The position numbers and the translations under genes were made by a program. Positions 1 through 9,328 of a DNA stretch of 64,000 nucleotides are shown here, piece by piece (within the stretch, counting starts at the first letter, position 1; each line of letters starts with the position of its first letter). The notes under the pieces are model-generated. The model made no database searches, had not been told where the DNA came from, and saw nothing but the letters and a program-made list of their open reading frames with translations. This DNA comes from Streptomyces sp. NBC_00523. Lineage in GTDB: Bacteria > Actinomycetota > Actinomycetes > Streptomycetales > Streptomycetaceae. The stretch lies in assembly GCF_036346615.1 (NCBI RefSeq), contig NZ_CP107836.1, positions 5,518,001-5,582,000 of the forward strand. The letters run 5' to 3'.

Positions 1-3
1 AAT

Positions 4-3000
4 GTGCACCTCACCGGCGAGCTGGCCCGGGTGCGCCGCGTCGTCGGGCGGGAGGGCAAGCTCACCGAGCGCCTGGAGACGGGTGCCTGCGAGGGCTCCT
101 GGGCCGCCGCGATCGACGCCTCCAACGAGCTGGTGGACGATCTCGCGCGCCCGGTCTCGGAGGTCGGGCGGGTGCTGTCGGCGGTGGCCGACGGTGATCT
201 CGAACAGCGGATGGAGCTGCGCTCCCACACGGCGGACGACACGGTACGGCCGCTGCGCGGCGAGTTCCTGAAGGTCGCCCGTACCGTCAACAACCTGGTC
301 GACCAGCTGTCGGCGTTCACCGAGCAGGTGACGCGGGTGGCGGTCGAGGTGGGGACCGAGGGCAAGCTGGGCGGCCAGGCGCAGGTGCGCGGGATGTCCG
401 GTTCGTGGAAGGACCTCACGGACTCCGTCAACACCATGGCGTACCGGCTGACCGCACAGGTGCGCGACATCGCGCTGGTGACGACGGCCGTGGCCAAGGG
501 TGACCTGTCGCGGAAGGTCACCGTCCATGTGGCCGGTGAGATGCTCCAGCTGAAGAACACCGTCAACACGATGGTCGACCAGCTGTCCTCGTTCTCCTCC
601 GAGGTGACCCGGGTCGCCCGCGAGGTGGGCACGGAGGGCGAGCTCGGCGGCCAAGCCGTGGTGCCGGGCGTGGCCGGGGTGTGGAAGGACCTCACGGACT
701 CCGTCAACACGATGGCCGGCAACCTCACCTCCCAGGTGCGTGGCATCGCGGAGGTGACGACGGCGGTCGCCAACGGTGACCTGTCGCAGAAGGTTCAGGT
801 CAGCGCGCGCGGCGAGGTCGCGCAGCTCGCCGAGACGATCAACCAGATGACCGAGACGCTGCGCACCTTCGCGGACGAGGTCACCCGCGTGGCCAGCGAG
901 GTCGGCGGGCAGGGCGTGCTCGGCGGCCAGGCGCAGGTGCCGGGCGCCGCCGGGACCTGGAAGGACCTCACCGACTCGGTGAACACGGTCTTCCGGAACC
1001 TGACGACCCAGGTGCGCGACATCGCCCAGGTGACGACGGCGGTGGCCAGCGGTGACATGACGCAGAAGGTCACGGTCGATGTGGCCGGCGAGATGCTGGA
1101 GCTGAAGAACACCGTCAACACGATGGTGGACCAGCTCCAGTCCTTCGGTTCGGAAGTGACCCGGGTGGCCCGGGAGGTCGGTGTCGAGGGCCGGCTCGGC
1201 GGGCAGGCCGAGGTGCCGGGCGCCGCCGGGACCTGGAAGGACCTCACGGACTCCGTGAACACGGCCTTCCGCAACCTGACCGGTCAGGTCCGCGACATCG
1301 CGCAGGTCACGACTGCCGTCGCCAACGGCGACCTGTCGCAGAAGGTCACCGTCGACGTCGCGGGCGAGATGCTGGAGCTCAAGAACACCGTCAACACGAT
1401 GGTGGCGCAGCTCTCCTCGTTCGCCGACCAGGTCACGCGGATGGCGCGGGACGTGGGCACCGAGGGCCGCCTCGGCGGTCAGGCGCGGGTCGACGGCGTC
1501 TCCGGTACGTGGAAGGAGCTCACCGACTCCGTCAACTTCATGGCGGGGAACCTGACCTCCCAGGTGCGCCAGATCGCACAGGTCACGACGGCGGTGGCGC
1601 GGGGCGACCTGTCGCAGAAGATCGACGTGGACGCGCGCGGCGAGATCCTGGAGCTGAAGAACACCATCAACACGATGGTCGACCAGCTCTCCGCCTTCGC
1701 GGAGCAGGTGACCCGGGTCGCCCGCGAGGTGGGTACGGACGGGCGGCTCGGCGGCCAGGCGCAGGTGCCCGGCGTGGCCGGTGTGTGGCGCGATCTGACC
1801 GACTCGGTGAACGGGATGGCGGGGAACCTCACCGCTCAGGTCCGTAACATCGCGCAGGTCGCCACGGCGGTGGCGCGCGGTGACCTGTCGCAGAAGATCG
1901 ACGTGGACGCGCGCGGCGAGATCCTGGAGCTGAAGAACACCCTCAACACCATGGTCGACCAGCTCTCGAACTTCGCGGAGCAGGTGACGCGGGTGGCCCG
2001 CGAGGTGGGTACCGAGGGCATTCTGGGCGGTCAGGCCGAGGTGCAGGGCGTCTCGGGTACGTGGAAGGACCTCACGCAGTCCGTCAACGGCATGGCGAAC
2101 AACCTCACCCTTCAGGTGCGGAACATCGCCGAGGTGACGACGGCGGTCGCCAACGGCGACCTGTCCAAGAAGATCACCGTCGACGCCAAGGGCGAGATCC
2201 TCGAACTGGTGACGACCGTCAACACGATGGTCGACCAGCTGCTCAACTTCGCCGACGAGGTGACCCGCGTCGCGCGTGAGGTGGGCACCGAGGGCATCCT
2301 CGGCGGCCAGGCGCGGGTGCGCGGGGCGACGGGCATCTGGAAGGACCTCAGCGACAACGTCAACCTGATGGCCAACAACCTGACCAGCCAGGTGCGGAAC
2401 ATCTCCCGCGTCTCGTCCGCCGTCGCCAACGGCGACCTGACGAAGAAGGTCACCGTCGAGGCGCGCGGCGAGGTCGCCGAGCTGGCCGACACCGTCAACA
2501 CGATGGTGACGACGCTGTCCTCGTTCGCGGACGAGGTGACCCGCGTCGCCCGCGAGGTGGGCACCGAGGGCGAGCTGGGCGGCCAGGCGCGCGTCCCGGG
2601 CGTCTCCGGTACGTGGAAGGACCTCACCGAGTCCGTGAACTCGATGGCGTCCAACCTGACGGGCCAGGTGCGCCAGATCGCCGCGGTCACGACGGCCATC
2701 GCCAAGGGCGACCTCACCAAGAAGATCGACATCGATGCGCGCGGCGAGATCCAGCAGCTGAAGAACACCATCAACACGATGGTCGACCAGCTGTCGTCGT
2801 TCGCCGAGCAGGTGACCCGGGTCGCCCGCGAGGTGGGTACCGAGGGGCAGCTCGGCGGTCAGGCGCGGGTGCGCGACGTGGACGGCACCTGGCGCGACCT
2901 CACCGAGTCGGTGAACGAGATGGCCGGGAACCTGACCCGTCAGGTGCGCGCCATCGCGGCCGTCGCGACGGCGGTGACGCGCGGCGACCTGAACCTGAAG

Positions 3001-5259
3001 ATCGACGTGGACGCGGCGGGCGAGATCCAGGCCCTCCAGGACAACATCAACACGATGATCGCGAACCTGCGCGACACCACCGCCACCAACAAGGAGCAGG
3101 ACTGGCTGAAGGGCAACCTGGCCCGCATCTCCGGTCTGATGCAGGGGCGGCGCGACCTGGACGACGTCGCCTCGCTGATCATGAGCGAGCTGACCCCCGT
3201 GGTCTCCGCGCAGCACGGCGCGTTCTTCCTGGCCACGCCCACCGGCGAGACCGACGCGCTGGGCGCCGAGGCCGAGGGGGCGTACGAGCTGCGGATGCGG
3301 GGGAGCTACGGCTACTCCGCCGGCTCCATGCCGACGTCCTTCCGGCCGGGCGAGACGCTCATCGGGACGGCCGCCGAGGAGAAGCGGACGATTCAGGTGG
3401 ACAACGTTCCGCCGGGGTACCTGAAGATCTCCTCCGGGCTCGGTGAGGCACCGCCCGCGCATGTGATCGTGCTTCCGGTGCTGTTCGAGGGCAAGGTCCT
3501 CGGAGTCATCGAACTGGCCTCGTTCCAGCCGTTCACGCACATCCAGCGGGACTTCCTCAACCAGCTCGCGGAAATGATCGCCACGAGCGTCAACACCATC
3601 AGCGTCAACACGACGACCGAGAAGCTGCTCGAACAGTCGCAGGAGCTCACCGAGCAATTGCGCGACCGCTCGCAGGAATTGGAGAACCGGCAGAAGGCCC
3701 TCCAGGCGTCCAACGCCGAACTGGAGGAGAAGGCCGAGCTGCTGGCCAGGCAGAACCGCGACATCGAGGTCAAGAACACCGAGATCGAGGAGGCGCGGCA
3801 GGTCCTGGAGGAGCGCGCCGAACAGCTCGCCGTCTCGATGCGCTACAAGTCCGAGTTCCTGGCGAACATGTCGCACGAGCTGCGTACGCCGCTCAACTCG
3901 CTGCTCATTCTGGCCAAGTTGCTCGCGGACAACGCCGAGGGCAATCTCTCGCCGAAGCAGGTGGAATTCGCCGAGACGATCCACGGGGCCGGTTCCGACC
4001 TGCTCCAGCTGATCAACGACATCCTCGATCTGTCGAAGGTCGAGGCGGGCAAGATGGACGTCAGCCCGACGCGGATCGCCCTGGTGCAGCTCGTGGACTA
4101 TGTGGAGGCGACCTTCCGGCCGCTCACCGCGGAAAAGGGGCTGGATTTCTCCGTACGGGTGTCGCCGGAGCTGCCGGCCACGCTGCACACGGACGAGCAG
4201 CGGCTCCTCCAAGTGCTGCGCAACCTGCTGTCCAACGCGGTGAAGTTCACCGACGGCGGGGCCGTCGAGCTGGTGATCAGGCACGCCGGCCAGGAGGTGC
4301 CGGACGCCATCCGCGAGCAGCTGCTGGAGGCCGGTTCGCTGCGGGACGCGGACGGCGAGCTGATCGCCTTCTCGGTGACGGACACCGGCATCGGGATCGC
4401 GGCCAGCAAGATGCGGGTCATCTTCGAGGCGTTCAAGCAGGCGGACGGGACGACCAGCCGCAAGTACGGGGGCACGGGCCTGGGTCTGTCCATCAGCCGC
4501 GAGATCGCCCGGCTGCTGGGCGGTGAGATCCACGCGGCGAGCGAGCCCGGCCGCGGCTCCACGTTCACCCTGTACCTGCCGCTGCACCCGAGCGAACTCC
4601 CGCCGCAGGGCTACCCGCAGCTCGCTCCGGGGCAGTCCGACGGCCAGACCGGCGCGATCGAGGGCGGCCGGACCCCGGAGCCCGGACAGGTGTACGTGCC
4701 GGACGCCGCCCAGGCCGCCCCGCGCCGCCGGCGCAAGGCGCTGGGAGGCGCGCAGCAGCAGCCCGCGCTGCCGCCGCGTCCGGTGCCCGCCCCCGCCCCG
4801 CAGCCGGGTCGGGCCACCGAGCCGGAGGCGTGGACCGTGGGCGGTCAGGAGGAGCCCGAGCAGCCGCGCAGGACGTTCCGGTTCGGCGGCGAGAAGGTGC
4901 TGATCGTGGACGACGACGTCCGCAACGTCTTCGCGCTCACCAGCGTGCTGGAACAGCACGGACTGACGGTCCTCTACGCCGAGAACGGGCGCGAGGGCAT
5001 CGAAGTCCTGGAGCAGCACGACGATGTGACGGTCGTACTGATGGACATCATGATGCCGGAGATGGACGGTTACGCGACGACCTCGGCGATCCGCAGGATG
5101 CCGCAGTTCGCCGAGCTGCCGATCGTGGCCCTGACCGCCAAGGCGATGAAGGGCGACAAGGAGAAGGCGCTCGAATCGGGTGCGTCCGACTATGTCACCA
5201 AGCCGGTCGATCCCGACCATCTTCTTTCGGTCATGGAAGGGTACGTGCGCGGTGAGTGA
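4..5259 (+). CDS. osaA: OsaA-like hybrid sensor histidine kinase with HAMP array (5' end cut by window)
   Basis: A cytosolic-looking hybrid kinase, open at the left edge, so the true start lies upstream; the codon at position 4 is only the first usable one. Visible order: about eleven HAMP units of 92 residues (residues ~45-1035), each with a WKDLTDSVN-like and a TTAVANGDLS-like segment; a GAF domain (~1035-1200); a coiled coil (~1203-1278); HisKA with phospho-acceptor His at ~1291 in SHELRTPLNS; HATPase with DTGIGI and GTGLGLSI (~1396-1525); a Pro/Ala-rich linker; and a C-terminal receiver with Asp ~1681 in MDIMMPEMDG. No membrane segment is visible in this part. The response regulator follows 245 nt downstream. 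In S. coelicolor OsaA-OsaB governs osmotic-stress adaptation; the assignment rests on architecture and the neighbouring ftsK, so it is inference from family and synteny. Confidence 0.85.
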   Translation: MHLTGELARVRRVVGREGKLTERLETGACEGSWAAAIDASNELVDDLARPVSEVGRVLSAVADGDLEQRMELRSHTADDTVRPLRGEFLKVARTVNNLVDQLSAFTEQVTRVAVEVGTEGKLGGQAQVRGMSGSWKDLTDSVNTMAYRLTAQVRDIALVTTAVAKGDLSRKVTVHVAGEMLQLKNTVNTMVDQLSSFSSEVTRVAREVGTEGELGGQAVVPGVAGVWKDLTDSVNTMAGNLTSQVRGIAEVTTAVANGDLSQKVQVSARGEVAQLAETINQMTETLRTFADEVTRVASEVGGQGVLGGQAQVPGAAGTWKDLTDSVNTVFRNLTTQVRDIAQVTTAVASGDMTQKVTVDVAGEMLELKNTVNTMVDQLQSFGSEVTRVAREVGVEGRLGGQAEVPGAAGTWKDLTDSVNTAFRNLTGQVRDIAQVTTAVANGDLSQKVTVDVAGEMLELKNTVNTMVAQLSSFADQVTRMARDVGTEGRLGGQARVDGVSGTWKELTDSVNFMAGNLTSQVRQIAQVTTAVARGDLSQKIDVDARGEILELKNTINTMVDQLSAFAEQVTRVAREVGTDGRLGGQAQVPGVAGVWRDLTDSVNGMAGNLTAQVRNIAQVATAVARGDLSQKIDVDARGEILELKNTLNTMVDQLSNFAEQVTRVAREVGTEGILGGQAEVQGVSGTWKDLTQSVNGMANNLTLQVRNIAEVTTAVANGDLSKKITVDAKGEILELVTTVNTMVDQLLNFADEVTRVAREVGTEGILGGQARVRGATGIWKDLSDNVNLMANNLTSQVRNISRVSSAVANGDLTKKVTVEARGEVAELADTVNTMVTTLSSFADEVTRVAREVGTEGELGGQARVPGVSGTWKDLTESVNSMASNLTGQVRQIAAVTTAIAKGDLTKKIDIDARGEIQQLKNTINTMVDQLSSFAEQVTRVAREVGTEGQLGGQARVRDVDGTWRDLTESVNEMAGNLTRQVRAIAAVATAVTRGDLNLKIDVDAAGEIQALQDNINTMIANLRDTTATNKEQDWLKGNLARISGLMQGRRDLDDVASLIMSELTPVVSAQHGAFFLATPTGETDALGAEAEGAYELRMRGSYGYSAGSMPTSFRPGETLIGTAAEEKRTIQVDNVPPGYLKISSGLGEAPPAHVIVLPVLFEGKVLGVIELASFQPFTHIQRDFLNQLAEMIATSVNTISVNTTTEKLLEQSQELTEQLRDRSQELENRQKALQASNAELEEKAELLARQNRDIEVKNTEIEEARQVLEERAEQLAVSMRYKSEFLANMSHELRTPLNSLLILAKLLADNAEGNLSPKQVEFAETIHGAGSDLLQLINDILDLSKVEAGKMDVSPTRIALVQLVDYVEATFRPLTAEKGLDFSVRVSPELPATLHTDEQRLLQVLRNLLSNAVKFTDGGAVELVIRHAGQEVPDAIREQLLEAGSLRDADGELIAFSVTDTGIGIAASKMRVIFEAFKQADGTTSRKYGGTGLGLSISREIARLLGGEIHAASEPGRGSTFTLYLPLHPSELPPQGYPQLAPGQSDGQTGAIEGGRTPEPGQVYVPDAAQAAPRRRRKALGGAQQQPALPPRPVPAPAPQPGRATEPEAWTVGGQEEPEQPRRTFRFGGEKVLIVDDDVRNVFALTSVLEQHGLTVLYAENGREGIEVLEQHDDVTVVLMDIMMPEMDGYATTSAIRRMPQFAELPIVALTAKAMKGDKEKALESGASDYVTKPVDPDHLLSVMEGYVRGE
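130..3100 (+). repeat. tandem 276-bp coding repeats (HAMP array of osaA)
   Basis: Within osaA the DNA repeats with a period of 276 bp (92 codons). The shared phrase GGACCTCAC recurs near 409, 685, 961 and 1237 and continues to about 2900 with slow divergence. It is a coding repeat that keeps frame, so recombination between units would change the HAMP number without breaking the protein. Confidence 0.85.
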
Positions 5260-5504
5260 GCGCCTGCTGAGAGAATCCATGAAGATTTGTTGACCGGTGG
5301 TGTACGAAGGAGTGTGGGAACGCGGATTGCGGGGAACCTTCTGGTCTCCCGCCACGTTTCCGGTACGTGCACAGTGACATCACGGTGACAGGGTGTGGTG
5401 ACCGCCGGGGTGCGGCTACCATGACCGGCACAAGGACGGGCGGCGTAAGGGAGTCGTCCCCCGGGGCGGCGCCCGGTGCAATTCCGGGGCGAGGAGGGCG
5501 GGCC

Positions 5505-6182
5505 ATGGTGCAGAAGGCCAAGATCCTCCTGGTCGATGACCGGCCGGAGAATCTGCTGGCGCTGGAGGCCATCCTCTCTGCGCTCGATCAGACACTGGTA
5601 CGGGCATCGTCAGGGGAGGAGGCGCTCAAAGCGCTGCTCACGGACGACTTCGCGGTCATTCTGCTGGACGTCCAGATGCCGGGCATGGACGGTTTCGAAA
5701 CCGCCGCGCACATCAAGCGGCGGGAACGGACCCGGGACATCCCGATCATCTTCCTCACCGCGATCAATCACGGTCCGCATCACACCTTCCGGGGTTACGC
5801 GGCCGGCGCGGTGGACTACATCTCCAAGCCGTTCGACCCATGGGTGCTGCGCGCCAAGGTCTCGGTCTTCGTGGAGCTGTACATGAAGAACTGCCAGCTG
5901 CGGGAGCAGGCCGCGCTGCTGCGGCTCCAGCTGGAGGGCGGCGGCCAGACCAGCGCCCAGCAGGAGAGGGAGCCCGCCGGTCTGCTGGCCGAGCTCTCCG
6001 CGCGGCTCGCGGCCGTCGAGGAGCAGGCGGAGGCGCTGTCGAAGCAGCTCGACGACGAGTCCGCGGACGCGGGCGCCGTCGCGACGGCCGCCCATCTCGA
6101 ACGGAAGCTGACCGGACTGCGCCGCGCGCTCGACGCGCTGGAGCCGGGCACCGGCGGGGCGTCGGCGGCCGTTCCCTCGTAA
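5505..6182 (+). CDS. osaB: OsaB-like response regulator (receiver plus coiled coil)
   Basis: A 225-residue response regulator. The receiver occupies residues ~5-120: acidic pair D11-D12, phospho-acceptor D55 in ILLDVQMPGMDG, and the conserved Lys in ISKPFDP (~105). The rest (~125-215) is a Glu/Leu/Ala-rich coiled coil with no DNA-binding fold. I chose ATG 5505 because GAGGAGGG lies 6 nt upstream; the frame is open for another 46 codons upstream but that stretch is Gly/Arg-rich and poor in receiver sequence. It lies 245 nt downstream of the hybrid kinase and is the expected partner in an osmotic-stress relay. With no output domain, it probably acts by protein contact. The 5260-5504 gap may hold its own promoter. 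Confidence 0.85.
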   Translation: MVQKAKILLVDDRPENLLALEAILSALDQTLVRASSGEEALKALLTDDFAVILLDVQMPGMDGFETAAHIKRRERTRDIPIIFLTAINHGPHHTFRGYAAGAVDYISKPFDPWVLRAKVSVFVELYMKNCQLREQAALLRLQLEGGGQTSAQQEREPAGLLAELSARLAAVEEQAEALSKQLDDESADAGAVATAAHLERKLTGLRRALDALEPGTGGASAAVPS

Positions 6183-6328
6183 CGGCGCATCCGCCTTGTG
6201 GGCGGGGCGCCTTCGGGTGTGGCCGGGCAACTGACCGGTGGCTGCGGGTTTTCCGCGTGCGGCCGCCGGTGAGGGCGCGTCAGTTTCCGGCCCGCGCAGG
6301 GCGACACGGACGGGTGAACGGGCACGCA

Positions 6329-6354
6329 CCGGTGTCCACAGACGTGGACACCGG
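6329..6354. promoter_or_regulatory. perfect palindrome in ftsK promoter with two GACAC motifs
   Basis: CCGGTGTCCAC-N4-GTGGACACCGG: 11-bp perfect arms around a 4-nt centre. It abuts TAACCT (6355-6360), which sits 7 nt before the ftsK ATG, so the palindrome covers the -35 region. Each arm contains GACAC/GTGTC (6332-6336 and 6347-6351), and a third GACAC lies at 6303-6307. GACAC is the known WhiA core, and ftsK is reported as a WhiA target in Streptomyces; binding here is inference. Confidence 0.55.
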
Positions 6355-6367
6355 TAACCTCGGCCCC

Positions 6368-9127
6368 ATGGCCTCACGTACGTCCGGCAAGGGTTCCCAG
6401 GGCACTGCGGGCACCGCGAAGCGCGTCGGCGGTGGCCCGGGTCCGGCGAAGAAAGCCGCGCCCGCCAAGAAGACCGCAGCGAAGAAAGCGCCCGCCAAGA
6501 AGGCCCCGGCCAAGAAGACCGCGGCGAAGAAAGCCGCTCCGCCGCGTCCGGCACCCTCGCCCACCAACGGCGTGTACCGGCTGGCTCGGGCCCTCTGGCT
6601 CGGCGCGGCCCACGCCGTCGGCGCGATGTTCCGCGGCATAGGGCGCGGCGCCAAGGGCCTCGACCCCGCCCACCGCAAGGACGGCGTCGCGCTGCTGCTG
6701 CTCGGCCTCGCGCTGATCGTCGCCGCGGGCACCTGGTCGAATCTGCGCGGGCCCGTCGGCGACCTGGTGGAGATGCTGGTCACCGGGGCGTTCGGCCGGC
6801 TCGACCTGCTCGTGCCGATACTGCTGGGCGCCATCGCGGTGCGGCTGATCCTGTACCCCCAGCGGCCCGAGGCCAACGGCCGCATCGTCATCGGCCTCTC
6901 CGCCCTGGTCATCGGCGTGCTCGGACAGGTCCACATCGCGTGCGGCTCGCCGGGGCGCGACGAGGGAACCGAGGCCATGCAGGACGCGGGCGGCCTCATC
7001 GGCTGGGCCGCCTCCAAGCCGCTGATCTTCGCCATGGGCGAGGTGCTGGCCGTGCCGCTGCTCCTGCTGCTCACCGTCTTCGGGCTGCTGGTCGTCACGG
7101 CGACCCCGGTGAACGCCATCCCGCAGCGGCTGCGGCTGCTCGGCGTGAAGCTGGGCATCGTGGAGCCGGCGTACGACCCCGAGGCGCAGGAGGACGACGA
7201 CGAGCGCTACGACGAGCAGTGGCGCGAGGCGCTCCCGCCCCGCTCCCGCCGCTCCCAGGCGCCCGACGGCTACGACCCGGACCTCGCGGAGTCCGAGGCG
7301 CTGACCAAGCGCCGCAGGCCGCGCAGGCCCTCGGTGCAGCCCGCGATGAACCGCACGATGGACGCGGTGGACGTGGCGGCCGCCGCTGCCGCCGCGCTCG
7401 ACGGGGCCGTGCTCAACGGCATGCCGCCCTCGCCGGTCGTCGCGGACCTGACGCAGGGCGTCTCGGTGGACCGCGAGCGGGCGGGCACGCCGGTGCCGGG
7501 TGCCAGGGAAGCGGAGCCGGCCGGGAAGTCCGCCGGGAAGCGTACGGAGGCCACGTCCGGGGCCGGTGTGCCCGATCTGACCAAGCCGGCGCCCGAGCCC
7601 CCCGAGCCCCAGTCGCTGCCCGCCCGGGCCGAGCAGCTCCAGCTCTCCGGGGACATCACGTACTCGCTGCCCTCGCTCGACCTGCTGGAGCGCGGCGGTC
7701 CAGGCAAGACACGGAGCGCCGCCAACGACGCGATCGTCGCCTCGCTCACCAACGTGTTCACCGAGTTCAAGGTGGACGCCGCCGTCACCGGCTTCACCCG
7801 CGGGCCGACGGTGACGCGGTACGAGGTGGAGCTCGGCCCCGCCGTGAAGGTCGAGCGGATCACGGCGCTCACCAAGAACATCGCGTACGCCGTCGCCAGC
7901 CCCGACGTCCGCATCATCTCGCCGATCCCGGGCAAGTCCGCGGTCGGCATCGAGATCCCCAACTCCGACCGGGAGATGGTCAACCTCGGCGACGTGCTGC
8001 GCCTGGCGGACGCGGCCGAGGACGACCACCCCATGCTCGTCGCGCTCGGCAAGAACGTCGAGGGCGGCTACGAGATGGCCAACCTCGCGAAGATGCCGCA
8101 CGTCCTGGTGGCCGGTGCGACCGGCTCCGGCAAGTCGTCCTGCATCAACTGCCTGATCACCTCGATCATGGTGCGGGCCACGCCGGAGGACGTCCGGATG
8201 GTCCTGGTCGACCCGAAGCGCGTCGAGCTCACCGCGTACGAGGGCATTCCGCACCTGATCACGCCGATCATCACCAACCCCAAGAAGGCCGCCGAGGCGC
8301 TGCAGTGGGTCGTACGGGAGATGGATCTGCGCTACGACGACCTCGCGGCCTTCGGCTACCGGCACATCGACGACTTCAACCACGCGGTGCGCACCGGCAA
8401 GCTCAAGACGCCGGAGGGCAGCGAACGCGAGCTCGCTCCGTACCCGTATCTGCTGGTGATCGTCGACGAGCTGGCCGACCTGATGATGGTCGCCCCGCGT
8501 GACGTCGAGGACTCGATCGTCCGCATCACCCAGCTGGCTCGCGCCGCCGGCATCCACTTGGTGCTCGCCACACAGCGCCCCTCGGTGGACGTCGTCACCG
8601 GTCTGATCAAGGCGAACGTGCCCTCGCGGCTCGCCTTCGCCACGTCCTCGCTTGCCGACAGCCGCGTCATCCTGGACCAGCCCGGTGCCGAAAAGCTCAT
8701 CGGAAAGGGTGACGGCCTGTTCCTGCCGATGGGCGCGAACAAGCCGACCCGTATGCAGGGCGCCTTCGTCACCGAGGACGAGGTCGCGGCCGTCGTCCAG
8801 CACTGCAAGGACCAGATGGCCCCGGTCTTCCGCGACGACGTCGTGGTCGGCACGAAGCAGAAGAAGGAGATCGACGAGGACATCGGCGACGACCTCGACC
8901 TGCTGTGCCAGGCGGCCGAGCTGGTCGTCTCCACGCAGTTCGGATCGACCTCGATGCTCCAGCGCAAGCTGCGGGTCGGCTTCGCCAAGGCCGGGCGGCT
9001 CATGGACCTGATGGAGTCGCGCAACATCGTCGGACCGAGCGAGGGCTCCAAGGCGCGCGACGTCCTGGTGAAACCCGACGAGCTCGACGGGGTGTTGGCA
9101 CAGATTCGTGGGGAAACCGCTTCGTAA
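6368..9127 (+). CDS. ftsK: FtsK/SpoIIIE DNA translocase
   Basis: A 919-residue septal DNA pump that clears chromosomes from closing sporulation septa. After a Lys/Ala-rich basic leader (residues ~20-60) come four hydrophobic segments (~105-245), an acidic/proline linker, and the motor domain with Walker A GATGSGKSS (~581) and Walker B LLVIVDELADLMM (~697). The C-terminal gamma winged helix (~845-910) contains STSMLQRKLRVGF, which reads polar DNA sequences. The start ATG 6368 is supported by the leaderless arrangement TAACCT-7 nt-ATG; the frame is open upstream into osaB but that part is not FtsK-like. It is followed by a hairpin terminator. Length is normal for Streptomyces FtsK. Confidence 0.95.
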   Translation: MASRTSGKGSQGTAGTAKRVGGGPGPAKKAAPAKKTAAKKAPAKKAPAKKTAAKKAAPPRPAPSPTNGVYRLARALWLGAAHAVGAMFRGIGRGAKGLDPAHRKDGVALLLLGLALIVAAGTWSNLRGPVGDLVEMLVTGAFGRLDLLVPILLGAIAVRLILYPQRPEANGRIVIGLSALVIGVLGQVHIACGSPGRDEGTEAMQDAGGLIGWAASKPLIFAMGEVLAVPLLLLLTVFGLLVVTATPVNAIPQRLRLLGVKLGIVEPAYDPEAQEDDDERYDEQWREALPPRSRRSQAPDGYDPDLAESEALTKRRRPRRPSVQPAMNRTMDAVDVAAAAAAALDGAVLNGMPPSPVVADLTQGVSVDRERAGTPVPGAREAEPAGKSAGKRTEATSGAGVPDLTKPAPEPPEPQSLPARAEQLQLSGDITYSLPSLDLLERGGPGKTRSAANDAIVASLTNVFTEFKVDAAVTGFTRGPTVTRYEVELGPAVKVERITALTKNIAYAVASPDVRIISPIPGKSAVGIEIPNSDREMVNLGDVLRLADAAEDDHPMLVALGKNVEGGYEMANLAKMPHVLVAGATGSGKSSCINCLITSIMVRATPEDVRMVLVDPKRVELTAYEGIPHLITPIITNPKKAAEALQWVVREMDLRYDDLAAFGYRHIDDFNHAVRTGKLKTPEGSERELAPYPYLLVIVDELADLMMVAPRDVEDSIVRITQLARAAGIHLVLATQRPSVDVVTGLIKANVPSRLAFATSSLADSRVILDQPGAEKLIGKGDGLFLPMGANKPTRMQGAFVTEDEVAAVVQHCKDQMAPVFRDDVVVGTKQKKEIDEDIGDDLDLLCQAAELVVSTQFGSTSMLQRKLRVGFAKAGRLMDLMESRNIVGPSEGSKARDVLVKPDELDGVLAQIRGETAS

Positions 9128-9172
9128 GAGTTTTACGGGCAACCGTTTCGCCGGGCCGTACGTCAAGTTGAA

Positions 9173-9195
9173 GGGAAGGACGGAACGTCCTTCCC
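9173..9195 (+). terminator. hairpin downstream of ftsK
   Basis: GGGAAGGACG-GAA-CGTCCTTCCC: perfect 10-bp stem with a 3-nt loop, 46 nt after the ftsK stop. There is no clear T tract, as is usual in Streptomyces. Confidence 0.7.
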
Positions 9196-9328
9196 CGGGG
9201 CGTCCCGGCGAAACCGGCTCTGTTCGAATCTGATGGCGTACAAAGTCCACCCGCCCGGTTGCCCCACCCTTTCGTACCCCCCCTAGACTGAACACCCAGC
9301 AGGTGGCTCACGCTCGAAAGGCGCCCCC

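Noticed and set aside
795..2777. Minus-strand ORFs across the osaA HAMP array
   Set aside because: They repeat with the same 276-bp period as the coding strand and have no ribosome site; shadows of osaA.
6374..9295. A 973-codon minus-strand ORF opposite ftsK
   Set aside because: It mirrors the ftsK reading frame, a usual high-GC artefact; translation is Arg/Gly/His/Val low-complexity with no family motif, while the plus strand encodes an intact FtsK.
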